From: Pseudoalteromonas denitrificans DSM 6059
GTDB lineage: Bacteria; Pseudomonadota; Gammaproteobacteria; Enterobacterales; Alteromonadaceae
Assembly (NCBI RefSeq): GCF_900112265.1
Contig: NZ_FOLO01000006.1
Span: 124,872 to 188,871, forward strand
Length of the DNA: 64,000 bases
Reading direction: 5' to 3'
The translations under genes and the position numbers were made by a program. The notes under the pieces are model-generated. The model did no database searches and had not been told where the DNA came from. It saw only the letters and a program-made list of their open reading frames with translations. This document shows, piece after piece, positions 44,588 to 53,669 of the stretch. How positions within the stretch are numbered: the stretch's first letter is position 1; each line of letters opens with the position of its first letter.

Positions 44588-46282
44588 ATGACTCAAGATT
44601 ACTTAAAAGCTTGTAAGCAACTTATAGGACAAGGTAAATATCATGAAGCAATAACAGGGTTAGAGTTTATATTACATCTAAATCCCAATTTATCAGCTGC
44701 GTATTCTAACTTAGCAATTTGTTATTCAAATTTAAAAAACTGGAATAAAGCGATCACCAGTATTCTAAATGCATTAGGTCATGGTAATAATCAATATCAA
44801 GATTTAGAAGAACTGTTAAATATACTTGAAAAAAGTGAACTAAAATCATATGTACCATTACTAGAAAAACCTTTAAAATTAGCGATGGAACTAGTAAAAT
44901 TAGAATTTAGAGTTATACCTTTATTATGGCGTCAGCTGATCTCTAAACACCCAAAAGCACTATCCTTAGCAAGTAATTCGTTTACTCATGCAATAGACCT
45001 ATTGTTACAAGATGAAGTTTTTTGCAAACTTATTGAGAGAAGCTTAATCACAGACTATTTTACCGAAAATTTAATCCTTATTAGCAGGCAAGAAATACTA
45101 AGTCGCGCTGTTGAAGGTGATGACATTCACGCATATTTACCTTTTCTATCGTCCTTGGCTTGTCAAACCTTATTGAATGATGGCCTCTATTCAAATACCA
45201 AGCAAGACAGACTTTACCTAAATAAAATACTAGATAATCAAAACACTACACTAGAACACTTTTTACTTTTGATTTGCCATTCATCTTTTGAAGAGTCTTT
45301 GATGCTTTGGAAAAAAAATCAAGATCTATTTAAAAATGATCAATTCAAAAGTCTCACTTCAGATTTACAATTTTATACTGATGTTTCTTTAAGTAAAAAT
45401 AAAGGCATCATCAATCAGAAAACATCTAAGCTTGTTCAATCATTTTATATGGAGAACCCTTATCCAAAATGGAAGAGTGTAAAGGTAAGCAATCAGGTTA
45501 AAACGAATGAAACAGATATTTTATTTGCAGGGTGCGGTACCGGACAGCAATTAATCGATTTTGCCATCACTCATAAGATGTCTCATATAACTGCAATAGA
45601 TTTAAGTCCAACTAGCATAGCTTATGCTGAACTAATGACAAAAAAATATGACATTTCAAATGTAAATTTTATACTTCTTGATATTTTAGATATTGATACT
45701 TTAGGGCTGAGATTTGATTATATAGTATGTACTGGAGTTTTACACCATATGGCATGTCCCAGTGATGGATTAGCTGCGTTAAATAAAGTACTTACTGATA
45801 ATGGTCGTATGTTTCTGGGATTTTACAGCAGAGCAGCAAGAAAAAGTTTAAAAAATATTAAAAAAAATATTATGACATTTTTAAAAACGGATGAGGAAGG
45901 CATAACACGCTCAGGAATAAAACAATGGCGAAGCCAATTAACGACTGAAAATAAAGCTAATGCATGGTATCAAGTATCTGATTTTTTTTATTTAAACGGT
46001 TTATATGATTTATTAATCCATCCTCAACAAATAGAGTATTCAATCCCAGAAATTAAAGCATTATTAAATAAGTGCAATTTATCTTTTGTAAGCATGTCCC
46101 CAACAATTAAAAATAGAGAAGAGTTCAAACTTATTTTAGCGCAAAACCCCACAAATAAAGATAAACAAACTTTAGACTATTGGCACAAAATAGAACTAAG
46201 GTACCCTGAAGCATTTATTTATATGTATCAATTTCATGTAGTAAAATCACCGAGTTCAGTACTTAACAATAAACGACCATAA
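44588..46282 (+). CDS. TPR-domain class I SAM methyltransferase
   Basis: A 564-residue protein. The N-terminal third has TPR repeats (YLKACKQLIGQGKYHEAITGLEF..., NLSAAYSNLAICYSNLKNWNKAITSILNAL). After a helical middle and the FYMENPYPKW signature of this family, the methyltransferase domain follows, with motif I ILFAGCGTGQQLIDFA at about residue 312-327, AIDLSPTSIAYA, and VCTGVLHHMACPSDGL. Such proteins occur near glycosylation and surface loci; the target is unknown. RBS is poor. It lies immediately upstream of the fimbrial locus but in its own unit. Confidence 0.82.
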   Translation: MTQDYLKACKQLIGQGKYHEAITGLEFILHLNPNLSAAYSNLAICYSNLKNWNKAITSILNALGHGNNQYQDLEELLNILEKSELKSYVPLLEKPLKLAMELVKLEFRVIPLLWRQLISKHPKALSLASNSFTHAIDLLLQDEVFCKLIERSLITDYFTENLILISRQEILSRAVEGDDIHAYLPFLSSLACQTLLNDGLYSNTKQDRLYLNKILDNQNTTLEHFLLLICHSSFEESLMLWKKNQDLFKNDQFKSLTSDLQFYTDVSLSKNKGIINQKTSKLVQSFYMENPYPKWKSVKVSNQVKTNETDILFAGCGTGQQLIDFAITHKMSHITAIDLSPTSIAYAELMTKKYDISNVNFILLDILDIDTLGLRFDYIVCTGVLHHMACPSDGLAALNKVLTDNGRMFLGFYSRAARKSLKNIKKNIMTFLKTDEEGITRSGIKQWRSQLTTENKANAWYQVSDFFYLNGLYDLLIHPQQIEYSIPEIKALLNKCNLSFVSMSPTIKNREEFKLILAQNPTNKDKQTLDYWHKIELRYPEAFIYMYQFHVVKSPSSVLNNKRP

Positions 46283-46395
46283 CCAAATAAAGAAAAAATA
46301 TCGTGTATAAATGTACAAAAAGCACAATGACTGCTTAAACTTATATTAGTAAATGAGCTTTTTCATTTTCTTTTTAATTAACGAAAGGCAAACTG

Positions 46396-47016
46396 ATGAA
46401 ACGTTATTGCTTTAGTGGTTTTTTAATCTTTATCATTTTAGGTTGCTCTTCTATGCAGTACCATGATGAGCATTATGCCAGTCGATTTAGCCAATATGGT
46501 TATGGTTACAAGCCTAACTCGCTTGAAAATACCGAAATAAAAGAAACATCTTCAAGCTATAAACTATTAAAAAAATATGCCGATCGCATTGCATTTGAGC
46601 TCGCCAGCCAAGTTGACATTAGTACAATTTCAGGCGTTAGCGTTACATCTTATGTAGATTTAGATGATAATTTAAACAATACACATGCCTTTGGTAATAA
46701 ACTCGCTGAGATACTGATAATTTCTTTACATCAAGCAGGCTTCAAATTACTTGAGCCAAACCTTAATACCCATATTAAAACCACTGAATATGGTAGTTTC
46801 ATTTTTAAACGTCAGTCACACAGTATTTCTGCAAACACATTCGTTGTTTCTGGCATCATAAATTACAGCAAGTCTGGCATAAATATTAACTCTCGATTAA
46901 TGAAAATGAGTAATGCTAATATTTTGGCAGCAAATTCACTTTCTATGCCTTACTTTGTCATGAAAAGTGCCTTTCCTACCGTGGCTGGGAATGATCTTAT
47001 TATTAAAGGTCAATAA
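46396..47016 (+). CDS. FlgO-domain outer-membrane lipoprotein (fimbrial locus, copy 1)
   Basis: A 206-residue lipoprotein: signal peptide with lipobox IILGC (C17), then a FlgO-like domain (LLKKYADRIAFELASQ, VSVTSYVDLDDNLNNTHAFGNKLAEILIISLHQAGFKLLEPN, VVSGIINYSKSGININSRLMKMSNANILAANSLSMP). FlgO in Vibrio is a flagellar outer-membrane lipoprotein. This one sits before a pilin-chaperone-usher cluster and is more divergent than the copy at 54301. Likely anchored in the outer membrane, function inferred to relate to the fimbriae. Confidence 0.75.
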   Translation: MKRYCFSGFLIFIILGCSSMQYHDEHYASRFSQYGYGYKPNSLENTEIKETSSSYKLLKKYADRIAFELASQVDISTISGVSVTSYVDLDDNLNNTHAFGNKLAEILIISLHQAGFKLLEPNLNTHIKTTEYGSFIFKRQSHSISANTFVVSGIINYSKSGININSRLMKMSNANILAANSLSMPYFVMKSAFPTVAGNDLIIKGQ

Positions 47017-47346
47017 GTTTAAATTCCAACTCCACTAATAGGTACTTTATATACCCTATTTATTAAATAATTCAGAGTAGCCCCTGTTTATAACAATCTT
47101 AATTTTAATTCGAATGTTTGAAATTCCCCGTCATGTTCTTTTTATTGCTTAGAAGGTACTTCTTCGACTCTCATAAAAATGAAAAACTAAAAAAAGTACA
47201 AAAAATGTACTAATATCATTAAGGGTAACTTTACATCTGTCACTAGTGATAGTTCCAGACGAAAGTACATTATGGGTAAACTGCCTCAGAAGCGTATCAG
47301 TTTGACTTTACAATTCAGGCAATTTTATTTCAAATAGGATAACATT
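47017..47346. other. Upstream region of the cluster A major pilin
   Basis: A 330-base noncoding region. It holds a small GTACA-N5-TGTAC dyad (about 47196-47210) and a direct repeat (47217-47228 and 47268-47279). No sigma-54 or sigma-28 site was found. It probably contains the regulated promoter of the pilin gene. Confidence 0.5.
47217..47279 (+). repeat. Direct repeat CATTA(A/T)GGGTAA upstream of the pilin gene
   Basis: cattaagggtaa at 47217 and cattatgggtaa at 47268, start to start 51 bases (about five helical turns). Candidate activator or repressor binding pair. Confidence 0.3.
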
Positions 47347-47955
47347 ATGAAAAAAAACATGATAACTCGTGCTCTAGCAGGAACAGTTTTAATCTCTGCT
47401 TCCTTATCAACCTCTGCTGTTGTCGCCCCTTTCAATGTCGGTTTCGTGACCATTCAAGACCTTGAAATAACGCAAAATAATGCACTATCCTTTGGCCAAA
47501 ATGTCATAGGAACAGCCGCATCAACCTGTACTATGGATGTAAATGTACTTGCTGCAAATAATGGTAACAATGGCACTATTCCAAATGCTGATATTGAAGA
47601 TGCGATTACTGGCACAGGCTGTTTAGCTGTTGCAACTGGTGCTGGTAACAATCTTGCTGGTGTGTATACAGTAAAAGGGCAAACAGATCAGTCTTTCACA
47701 CTTACCTTAGGCTCAGTAGCCACCGGTGGTGACTTTTCTTTTTCACCTAAAGGTTTTATGGTCAGAGATGATAGTGCAGTTACATTTGCTACTGCAACAA
47801 TCTTGTTTGCAGACACTCCAACTAGCGGCACTTTAGGGGATAGTGCTGCTTTTCAAATGGGTGTGGTAGTTGGAGGGACTATAACCATAGGCGGTACTGA
47901 CTTGGTTGCGAACACTCCTTATACAGCCAACTATAATATTACAGCGACCTATTAA
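47347..47955 (+). CDS. DUF4402-type major pilin-like protein (cluster A)
   Basis: A 202-residue secreted protein with signal peptide (MITRALAGTVLISASLSTSAV) and the DUF4402 beta-sandwich pattern: ITQNNALSFGQN, then CTMDV..., GVYTVKGQTDQSFTLTL, FSFSPKGFMV, and a C-terminal GGTITIGGTDLVANTPYTANYNITATY strand. Chaperone-usher subunits of the alpha/CS1-like class often show this domain. A large hairpin follows before the chaperone gene, which fits higher expression of this gene as major subunit (inference). RBS agga. Confidence 0.85.
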   Translation: MKKNMITRALAGTVLISASLSTSAVVAPFNVGFVTIQDLEITQNNALSFGQNVIGTAASTCTMDVNVLAANNGNNGTIPNADIEDAITGTGCLAVATGAGNNLAGVYTVKGQTDQSFTLTLGSVATGGDFSFSPKGFMVRDDSAVTFATATILFADTPTSGTLGDSAAFQMGVVVGGTITIGGTDLVANTPYTANYNITATY

Positions 47956-47965
47956 AAATTAAAAA

Positions 47966-48012
47966 TTGAGCACAATAAATACTTTTAAAATGAGAGTGTT
48001 TATTTTGCTCAA
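47966..48012 (+). terminator. Attenuating hairpin between pilin and chaperone genes
   Basis: A long imperfect stem (TTGAGCA..AATAAA..AC paired with GT..TTTATT..TGCTCAA) of about 15 paired bases starting 11 bases after the pilin stop. It probably terminates most transcripts or protects pilin mRNA, with partial read-through to chaperone and usher. Confidence 0.6.
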
Positions 48013-48074
48013 CAACTAACTTTAAGCAGCTATAACATAAAGTAATTTTTCCCGAATCATTAAAGGAATACTAT

Positions 48075-48854
48075 ATGTCTACACTCTTTACTTGTAACAA
48101 AACTTGCTATTTTACCAGTATATTATTTTTTATTTCCTTGCCTTTATTTTCTCAACCTAACATTCACTTTATTGAATATCGAGTTTTACTCACCGAAGAT
48201 AACCCTTACCACAATTATCGTATTTTTAATCAAGGTAGTAGCAAAGCTGCCTGCAAAATTAATTTTGTTGATTATTTAATATCAGATACAGGAAAGCTCA
48301 CTTTGGCTAAAAAAGGTTCTAAATTAAATACCAGTGCTTCAGGTATGTTAAGAGCTTCCCCTAAAAACGTGTATATTCCACCAAGAGCAAGCCAAAAAGT
48401 AAAAATACTAGCCCGAGGTTTAAAACAACAAATTGATGGTGAATGGGTGAGCTACTTCAACCTAGAGTGTAAAAATGCTGAACCTAAACTAATTAATGGA
48501 CTTAATTTAATCCCTAATTTTGTTTTCCATATTCCCGTAGTTGTCAGAAAAGGAAAGCTTGATGCAATAGTTAAAATTACGAAGGCAAAACTTGTTAAAA
48601 AAGAAAAGTATCAGATAATTGAACTTGTATTAAATCGCATAGGTCAACGCTCTTTATACGGCGATATTAGTATACTAGACGAAACAGGAGATGAAATAGG
48701 CATATTAAAAGGACTGTCTCATTATCAACAAACAACCGATATCCCCATCAGTATCACTTTAAAAAGGCCTCCCAAAGGAAAACTCACCATTAAGTTTGAA
48801 GAGCAAAACCGTTTTGGTGGTGACTTAACAACCAGCTTTGAATTAAACCAGTAG
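48075..48854 (+). CDS. PapD-like periplasmic fimbrial chaperone (CS1/alpha type, cluster A)
   Basis: A 259-residue protein with signal peptide (TSILFFISLPLFSQP) and two Ig-like domains. The conserved chaperone segment RASPKNVYIPPRASQKVKILAR matches the subunit-binding G1/F1 region, and FHIPVVVRKG follows in the linker. It donates a strand to fold subunits in the periplasm and delivers them to the usher, whose gene starts 8 bases after its stop. RBS aaagga. Confidence 0.87.
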   Translation: MSTLFTCNKTCYFTSILFFISLPLFSQPNIHFIEYRVLLTEDNPYHNYRIFNQGSSKAACKINFVDYLISDTGKLTLAKKGSKLNTSASGMLRASPKNVYIPPRASQKVKILARGLKQQIDGEWVSYFNLECKNAEPKLINGLNLIPNFVFHIPVVVRKGKLDAIVKITKAKLVKKEKYQIIELVLNRIGQRSLYGDISILDETGDEIGILKGLSHYQQTTDIPISITLKRPPKGKLTIKFEEQNRFGGDLTTSFELNQ

Positions 48855-48862
48855 ATAGTCTA

Positions 48863-51800
48863 ATGATAAATATAATTAAATTAAATTTATTCTTAATATT
48901 TATTTTAATCTTTTCAGAACGCCTTTTAGCTAAAACTATTTGGTTGGAAGAGTCTCCTTTAAACTATGAAATTTATGACTTAATATTAGATGATGGCTTA
49001 ATGTTATTTAATAGCTCAGATATTTATATTCATAATAACGTTTTGCTATTACCATTTAATGCCTCAATATCAGCATTAGAAATTAATTTAAATTATGATA
49101 AAAGAGATAAAAGCTTTAAGGGACAACTTAACGGGAAGGAAATAACTCTATCTCTGCAAGAGCAATCTAATGAAATTAATTGGAATGTATCAATACTGAT
49201 AAGTGATAACCAACTATTTATTGATACCCAAACCTTAGGATATTTAATAGACGCTGACATAACCGTTGATAACCCAAATCTCACCGTATTGTTGGCCCCA
49301 AAAACTCAGCCATTCCCATTGCAAAGCAGAATAGCTCGAGCCCAAAGAGAAGTATTTAAACCGACAAAAATGACAGATCTTGGTTATAGTTTTATTATCA
49401 ATGATCAATATAGAGCATTTACACCACCCAGCGGTAATATCAGCTTTGCTGTCACAGCTAGTGATACGGACGATAACTATAATGTAAATTTAAATACTTT
49501 TAACGACATACTTTTTCATTCAGCCAATATTAGCATTGCACAAACCAATACAGGATCATTAAAAAAACGCTTAACTCTTTCTCGCAGTAAACTTAACCCT
49601 ACAGAGAAACTAATTGCTAATATTAACCGTTATTCATTTGGTGATGTTTCTGCTTCTAATACACGCTCAGGCAGCAGTTACACAGGTGTAGGCTTAGTAT
49701 TTACCAGTTTTAAAGAACGCTACGATAATAGTTTTGGAAAAATTACACTTGATGAATATGCAACTGCTAATTGGCAAGCTGAGTTATATCAAAATGGTTT
49801 TTTAATCGATACGGGCGTTGTTGATGAAAATGGTCGCATTGTATTTAAAGATGTTGAAACAAATTATGGTAGCAATCGTTTTGAAATTAAAACCTATGGT
49901 TCTTTTGGCGAGCAACAGACAATAGTAAGAGATGTATTAGTTGGCCAAAACTTACTTAAACCAGGAGAAATCAAGTACAAAGGCGGTGTTTTTGATACAA
50001 ATCATAGTCTACTAAATAGCAATAACGTTCTCAACAATGATATTGATTTTGCTCCAGCAGGATTTATTCAAGGTGAATATGGACTTAACAACAAAACAAG
50101 CCTAGGTCTTTCCTTATTCCTTGAAAAAGATTTAGAAAATAATAATAGTGCCGAAGAAGCTATCGTATCCGTTACCCGGCAGCTACCCAGCGCACTACTC
50201 AACCTAAACCTGAAAGTACAAGAAGCACATAGTTATAATTTAGATAGTAACTTAACTGGGGCTATTGGTCGCTGGACGCATTATCAACTGGGCATGAGCT
50301 ATTCCGATAATTACCAAGTTTTAGGTACTAACGAAAAAATTCCAGATAAGTTAGGATTTAGCGGTAGTTTAAATGGCAGAATTGGATCTTTAGGTTATGG
50401 TATTAGCGGTTCAACCAATGCATCATCACAACTTCAAAATGAAACTAGCTTTGACTCAAAACAAAACCACCTCACAGGACGAATCTCTTGGCGTTATAAG
50501 AAAGTGAGCTTTAGTAATGCAGTTAATTGGTCTCAAACTAAAAATAATGATATCGGAAATACCTCAGTAGTTGATCAGATTTCGGCATCTATCCCAATTA
50601 CTAAAAACTTGAATTTTAGGGCTTCTGGAAAGTTTGATTTTAGTAATAACCGCTCAGGAGGAAAGTTCAAATCAATTAATAGTACTTTAAATTGGCGTAT
50701 CTCAAACAGACTCAATACAAATATGTCCATTAATTATCAATCAGATGATAAATATCGAATTTCAAATTTTTTAAGTTGGCGTCGTGATGATTACAACTTA
50801 ATTTTAGGAACTAATTATTCAGATGATAGCCGCTGGCAAATAAGCTTAGGTGTCAATTTTGCATTAGATTATGATTATCATAATCAAATATTCAATTTAA
50901 AAAACACTTACTCTCCCGCCACAGGAACCTTAGATTTATTTACTTTTATAGATAATAACAAAAATGCTTTATACGACGAATATGATGATGCTCTTGTTAG
51001 TGTTGAATTTGGTTCATATCCATATTGGAAAAACATACAAACAAACAAATTTGGTACAGCTTATTTACCTGGTACTTCTGCAAATTCTCCAGTAAAGGTT
51101 TATTTTGAAACAGATAATACTCACTCACCCCAACTTAAAGCGATCCATGAAAATTTTAGGTTTTATACTCACCCAGGAGGGGTTATTAGCTTAGATATAC
51201 CTTTTAATTATGCAACTGAAGTCGAAGGAAAGATAGAAATTGCAGAGGCATCAGCAAGTGCCAAGTTTATTCCTATGCAAATATTAAATACACATAACAA
51301 GTTGATCCAACAGGTAACCGCAGATTTAGATAATGAATATTACTTTAGTAAAATGTGGCCTGGTGAATACACATTACAAATAGACCCTAAGTATTTGAAA
51401 AATAAAGGACTAAAATCAGCACCCAAACAAATTCATTTAGAGTTAAACGGGGCTGTTGAATATTATACTGCAACTGATTTCACCCTCACTCCTATCAAAA
51501 CAAACACCACAGATGCAATAAATGAGCTTGCTATCGAAACCAAAGCGAAACTTACAACTATAATTAATACTAAAATAGATGCGCCCATTCATCACTCAGA
51601 TAACAAAGCTCTAATACCCGCCATACAAATGAAACCTATAAAAATAGCAGTTAAATCACAACTTATGCCAAATGAAATTAAGACTCTAAACAACAATCTT
51701 TTTAGCATTCAAGTTGGTGCTTATTCAAAAGTAAACTATTGCATTGAAAAAATAAATGAACTCACTTTACTAAAACTAAGAAACACATTTAACAGGCATG

Positions 51801-51916
51801 AAAATGACTTTTGCAAAGTCTACATTGGCCAATACTCAGATAGAATAGAAGCCCAAACTCAAATGGAAAACTTACCAGAATCAATCAAAGGTATAGGTTT
51901 CATAGTTCAGCTTTAA
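48863..51916 (+). CDS. Outer-membrane fimbrial usher (TcfC/CS1 type) with C-terminal SPOR domain, cluster A
   Basis: A 1017-residue usher. Signal peptide (NLFLIFILIFSERLLAK), an N-terminal region, the large beta-barrel/plug part with NRYSFGDVSASNTRSGSSYTG and WQAELYQNGFLIDTGVVDENGRI, a CS1-usher C-terminal region (LDLFTFIDNNKNALYDEYDDALVSVEF, FYTHPGGVISLDIPF), then a linker of about 80 residues and a SPOR-type domain (residues 946-1017: FSIQVGAYSK ... CKVYIGQYSDRIEAQTQMENLP). SPOR domains bind septal, denuded peptidoglycan. The fusion is unusual; see findings. Weak RBS suggests coupling to the chaperone. Confidence 0.88.
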   Translation: MINIIKLNLFLIFILIFSERLLAKTIWLEESPLNYEIYDLILDDGLMLFNSSDIYIHNNVLLLPFNASISALEINLNYDKRDKSFKGQLNGKEITLSLQEQSNEINWNVSILISDNQLFIDTQTLGYLIDADITVDNPNLTVLLAPKTQPFPLQSRIARAQREVFKPTKMTDLGYSFIINDQYRAFTPPSGNISFAVTASDTDDNYNVNLNTFNDILFHSANISIAQTNTGSLKKRLTLSRSKLNPTEKLIANINRYSFGDVSASNTRSGSSYTGVGLVFTSFKERYDNSFGKITLDEYATANWQAELYQNGFLIDTGVVDENGRIVFKDVETNYGSNRFEIKTYGSFGEQQTIVRDVLVGQNLLKPGEIKYKGGVFDTNHSLLNSNNVLNNDIDFAPAGFIQGEYGLNNKTSLGLSLFLEKDLENNNSAEEAIVSVTRQLPSALLNLNLKVQEAHSYNLDSNLTGAIGRWTHYQLGMSYSDNYQVLGTNEKIPDKLGFSGSLNGRIGSLGYGISGSTNASSQLQNETSFDSKQNHLTGRISWRYKKVSFSNAVNWSQTKNNDIGNTSVVDQISASIPITKNLNFRASGKFDFSNNRSGGKFKSINSTLNWRISNRLNTNMSINYQSDDKYRISNFLSWRRDDYNLILGTNYSDDSRWQISLGVNFALDYDYHNQIFNLKNTYSPATGTLDLFTFIDNNKNALYDEYDDALVSVEFGSYPYWKNIQTNKFGTAYLPGTSANSPVKVYFETDNTHSPQLKAIHENFRFYTHPGGVISLDIPFNYATEVEGKIEIAEASASAKFIPMQILNTHNKLIQQVTADLDNEYYFSKMWPGEYTLQIDPKYLKNKGLKSAPKQIHLELNGAVEYYTATDFTLTPIKTNTTDAINELAIETKAKLTTIINTKIDAPIHHSDNKALIPAIQMKPIKIAVKSQLMPNEIKTLNNNLFSIQVGAYSKVNYCIEKINELTLLKLRNTFNRHENDFCKVYIGQYSDRIEAQTQMENLPESIKGIGFIVQL

Positions 51917-51920
51917 TAAC

Positions 51921-52439
51921 ATGCAAGAGGTAATTTCATTGTTAAAAATAAATGTTAATTTAAAAATTAAGGTAATTTCTTTTTTAAGCTCAGTATTATT
52001 CTACCCAATCCCTGCACTGGCACTAGAAGAGTATATCCAACAACAAAAAACAATTTCTTTTGGGCAAACTATACCTAGGATTGGTTCTTGTGAATTAGAC
52101 CCTTTCACAGAAACAATGACGAGCCCACAAACAATTTGCATTGACTCTCACACTTTAGGTCACTATAAAATATTTGGTGATGCTAATTTGATGTTAAAAA
52201 TTATATTGCATAAAGTTGATGATATTTCAGGAGGTGTATTTTTCGCCCCTAAAGGTCGCTTAAAAAACAACCTTGGCGACGATGTATCGGCCCCCATTTC
52301 AGAAGCTGAAACTTGGATCCGAATAGGCAGTGATGGCATTCTAGACATATATGTTGGTGGTACTTTAACACTAACAAAAGTACAAAACTCATCCTCATCT
52401 ATAACTTTACAATATAATATTGAATTTAATGAACCTTAA
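51921..52439 (+). CDS. DUF4402-like minor or tip subunit (cluster A)
   Basis: A 172-residue secreted protein with a hydrophobic signal (VISFLSSVLFYPIPALA) and a short DUF4402-like pattern: KTISFGQTIPRIGSCELDP, a GHYKIFGD strand, GGVFFAPKGRL, and a C-terminal DGILDIYVGGTLTLTK..ITLQYNIEF. It follows the usher by 4 bases. Position downstream of the usher, as for tip adhesins in CS1-like systems, suggests a minor subunit, although it is short. The start may be the TTG at 51939, which has a better RBS (agagg). Confidence 0.75.
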   Translation: MQEVISLLKINVNLKIKVISFLSSVLFYPIPALALEEYIQQQKTISFGQTIPRIGSCELDPFTETMTSPQTICIDSHTLGHYKIFGDANLMLKIILHKVDDISGGVFFAPKGRLKNNLGDDVSAPISEAETWIRIGSDGILDIYVGGTLTLTKVQNSSSSITLQYNIEFNEP

Positions 52440-52450
52440 GTTTAACAATA

Positions 52451-53056
52451 CTATCTAAGTACCTTAACACCATCTTCCAACTGCTCAAGTAAATTTGTAG
52501 ATAAAGTCGCCTTTGCTGTTGACTGAATATATCCTGAAGCCGTACTTTTAATATAACTATTAATAATATACCGCCCTTGATAGAGGCTTATATGGGACTC
52601 TAAAGTTAAATCGGAAATCTTTTGTTCTTTCTGATAAACAGCAACAGGAAAACCAAATTCAAATAACTCATTAATAAATAAAGATGCAATATGCTCTCTT
52701 GCTTCTGAAAATGAAGATGGCATTTGGCTAGACAAGCTGACAGGCATTACGACTATAGATTGATTCACGTTCAGCTTTTTTAATTTAGCAACTAAGTCCA
52801 TAGTCAGGTGCTGTATTTCACGCTCAATCTCACTAACCAGCTCATTTTTGGAATCTTTTTTTATATTTTTATGGTGAGTGTCTTGTGAAGAATTATATAT
52901 TTCAATCTGTGTTTCATCTTTGGTCATTAACTCATTGTCAGACCTATTTGTTATATTTAGATCAGACTTGTCATTTTTAGTATTAAAACTAGTGCAACCT
53001 TGCACTATTAATAAAATAAATAATGAAGAGATTGAATATAGTTTAGAGTTTTTCAT
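52451..53056 (-). CDS. FlgO-like outer-membrane lipoprotein (fimbrial locus, copy 2)
   Basis: A 201-residue lipoprotein with lipobox IVQGC (C21), a polar linker, then a FlgO-like domain (EREIQHLTMDLVAKLKKLNVNQSIVVMPVSLSSQM, EAREHIASLFINELFEFGFPVAVYQ, LYQGRYIINSYIKSTASGYIQSTAKATLSTNLLEQL). It is the most divergent of the four copies in the window. It converges on the DUF4402 gene with an 11-base gap. RBS aggag. No function beyond outer-membrane anchoring can be assigned. Confidence 0.65.
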   Translation of the reverse strand: MKNSKLYSISSLFILLIVQGCTSFNTKNDKSDLNITNRSDNELMTKDETQIEIYNSSQDTHHKNIKKDSKNELVSEIEREIQHLTMDLVAKLKKLNVNQSIVVMPVSLSSQMPSSFSEAREHIASLFINELFEFGFPVAVYQKEQKISDLTLESHISLYQGRYIINSYIKSTASGYIQSTAKATLSTNLLEQLEDGVKVLR

Positions 53057-53669
53057 TTAAAGAACTCCTAATAATTTATTCCTTAAAGAAATTTTAAGCC
53101 AATTATCATTCCTTTAAGCACCAAAATAAAAATAGACATTAACAAATAAATTTTATCTAAGTTATTGTCCTAATATTACATAAAAGTTTATATCAGGAAT
53201 TCTATACTGTCGAATAAGAATAGAAAGTACTCCCCCTCCCCTCAAACCTCATTGAAACAGAATAACCATGAGGTTATCCGGATTATAAAAGTAAGCAATT
53301 TTATTTAAATTACTTTTAAAGTGAATAAAGTTCAATTTATTAGAGTACACAACCTTTAAAATTAGACTAAAATTTAACCTATAAAGCATATGGCAAATAA
53401 AATAATTTGTCTTTTAACTTGCTAAGGTGATCTATGAAATTTGTAAATCTAAATTTTATTATTCAAAACTCTCATTTCACTCAAGAAAATTTAATAACAT
53501 TAATCATATTAACTTCCTATAAAATGACCATTTACCTCAAGTATATACACTTACGACCAAGTCATTGATTAATTCAGTATTCTCTAAATATATAACTTAA
53601 TACCAAGGAAGACCTTTTAAAAATGAAATTAACCATTTCAAGTTTTATATATTCGATTAAAGGTTTTTT
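53057..53669. other. Large intergenic region between divergent FlgO-like and DUF4402-like genes
   Basis: A 613-base noncoding region between divergent genes, expected to hold two promoters, none of which I can define. It contains a small dyad (GAATAACC-ATGA-GGTTATCC near 53261-53278). An ATG at 53434 with aaggtg before it opens a 44-codon frame that shows no protein-like features. Confidence 0.5.

Noticed and set aside
53434..53568. A 44-codon frame with aaggtg before its ATG in the large intergenic region
   Set aside because: No signal peptide, domain or coding bias; AT-rich composition gives such frames by chance.
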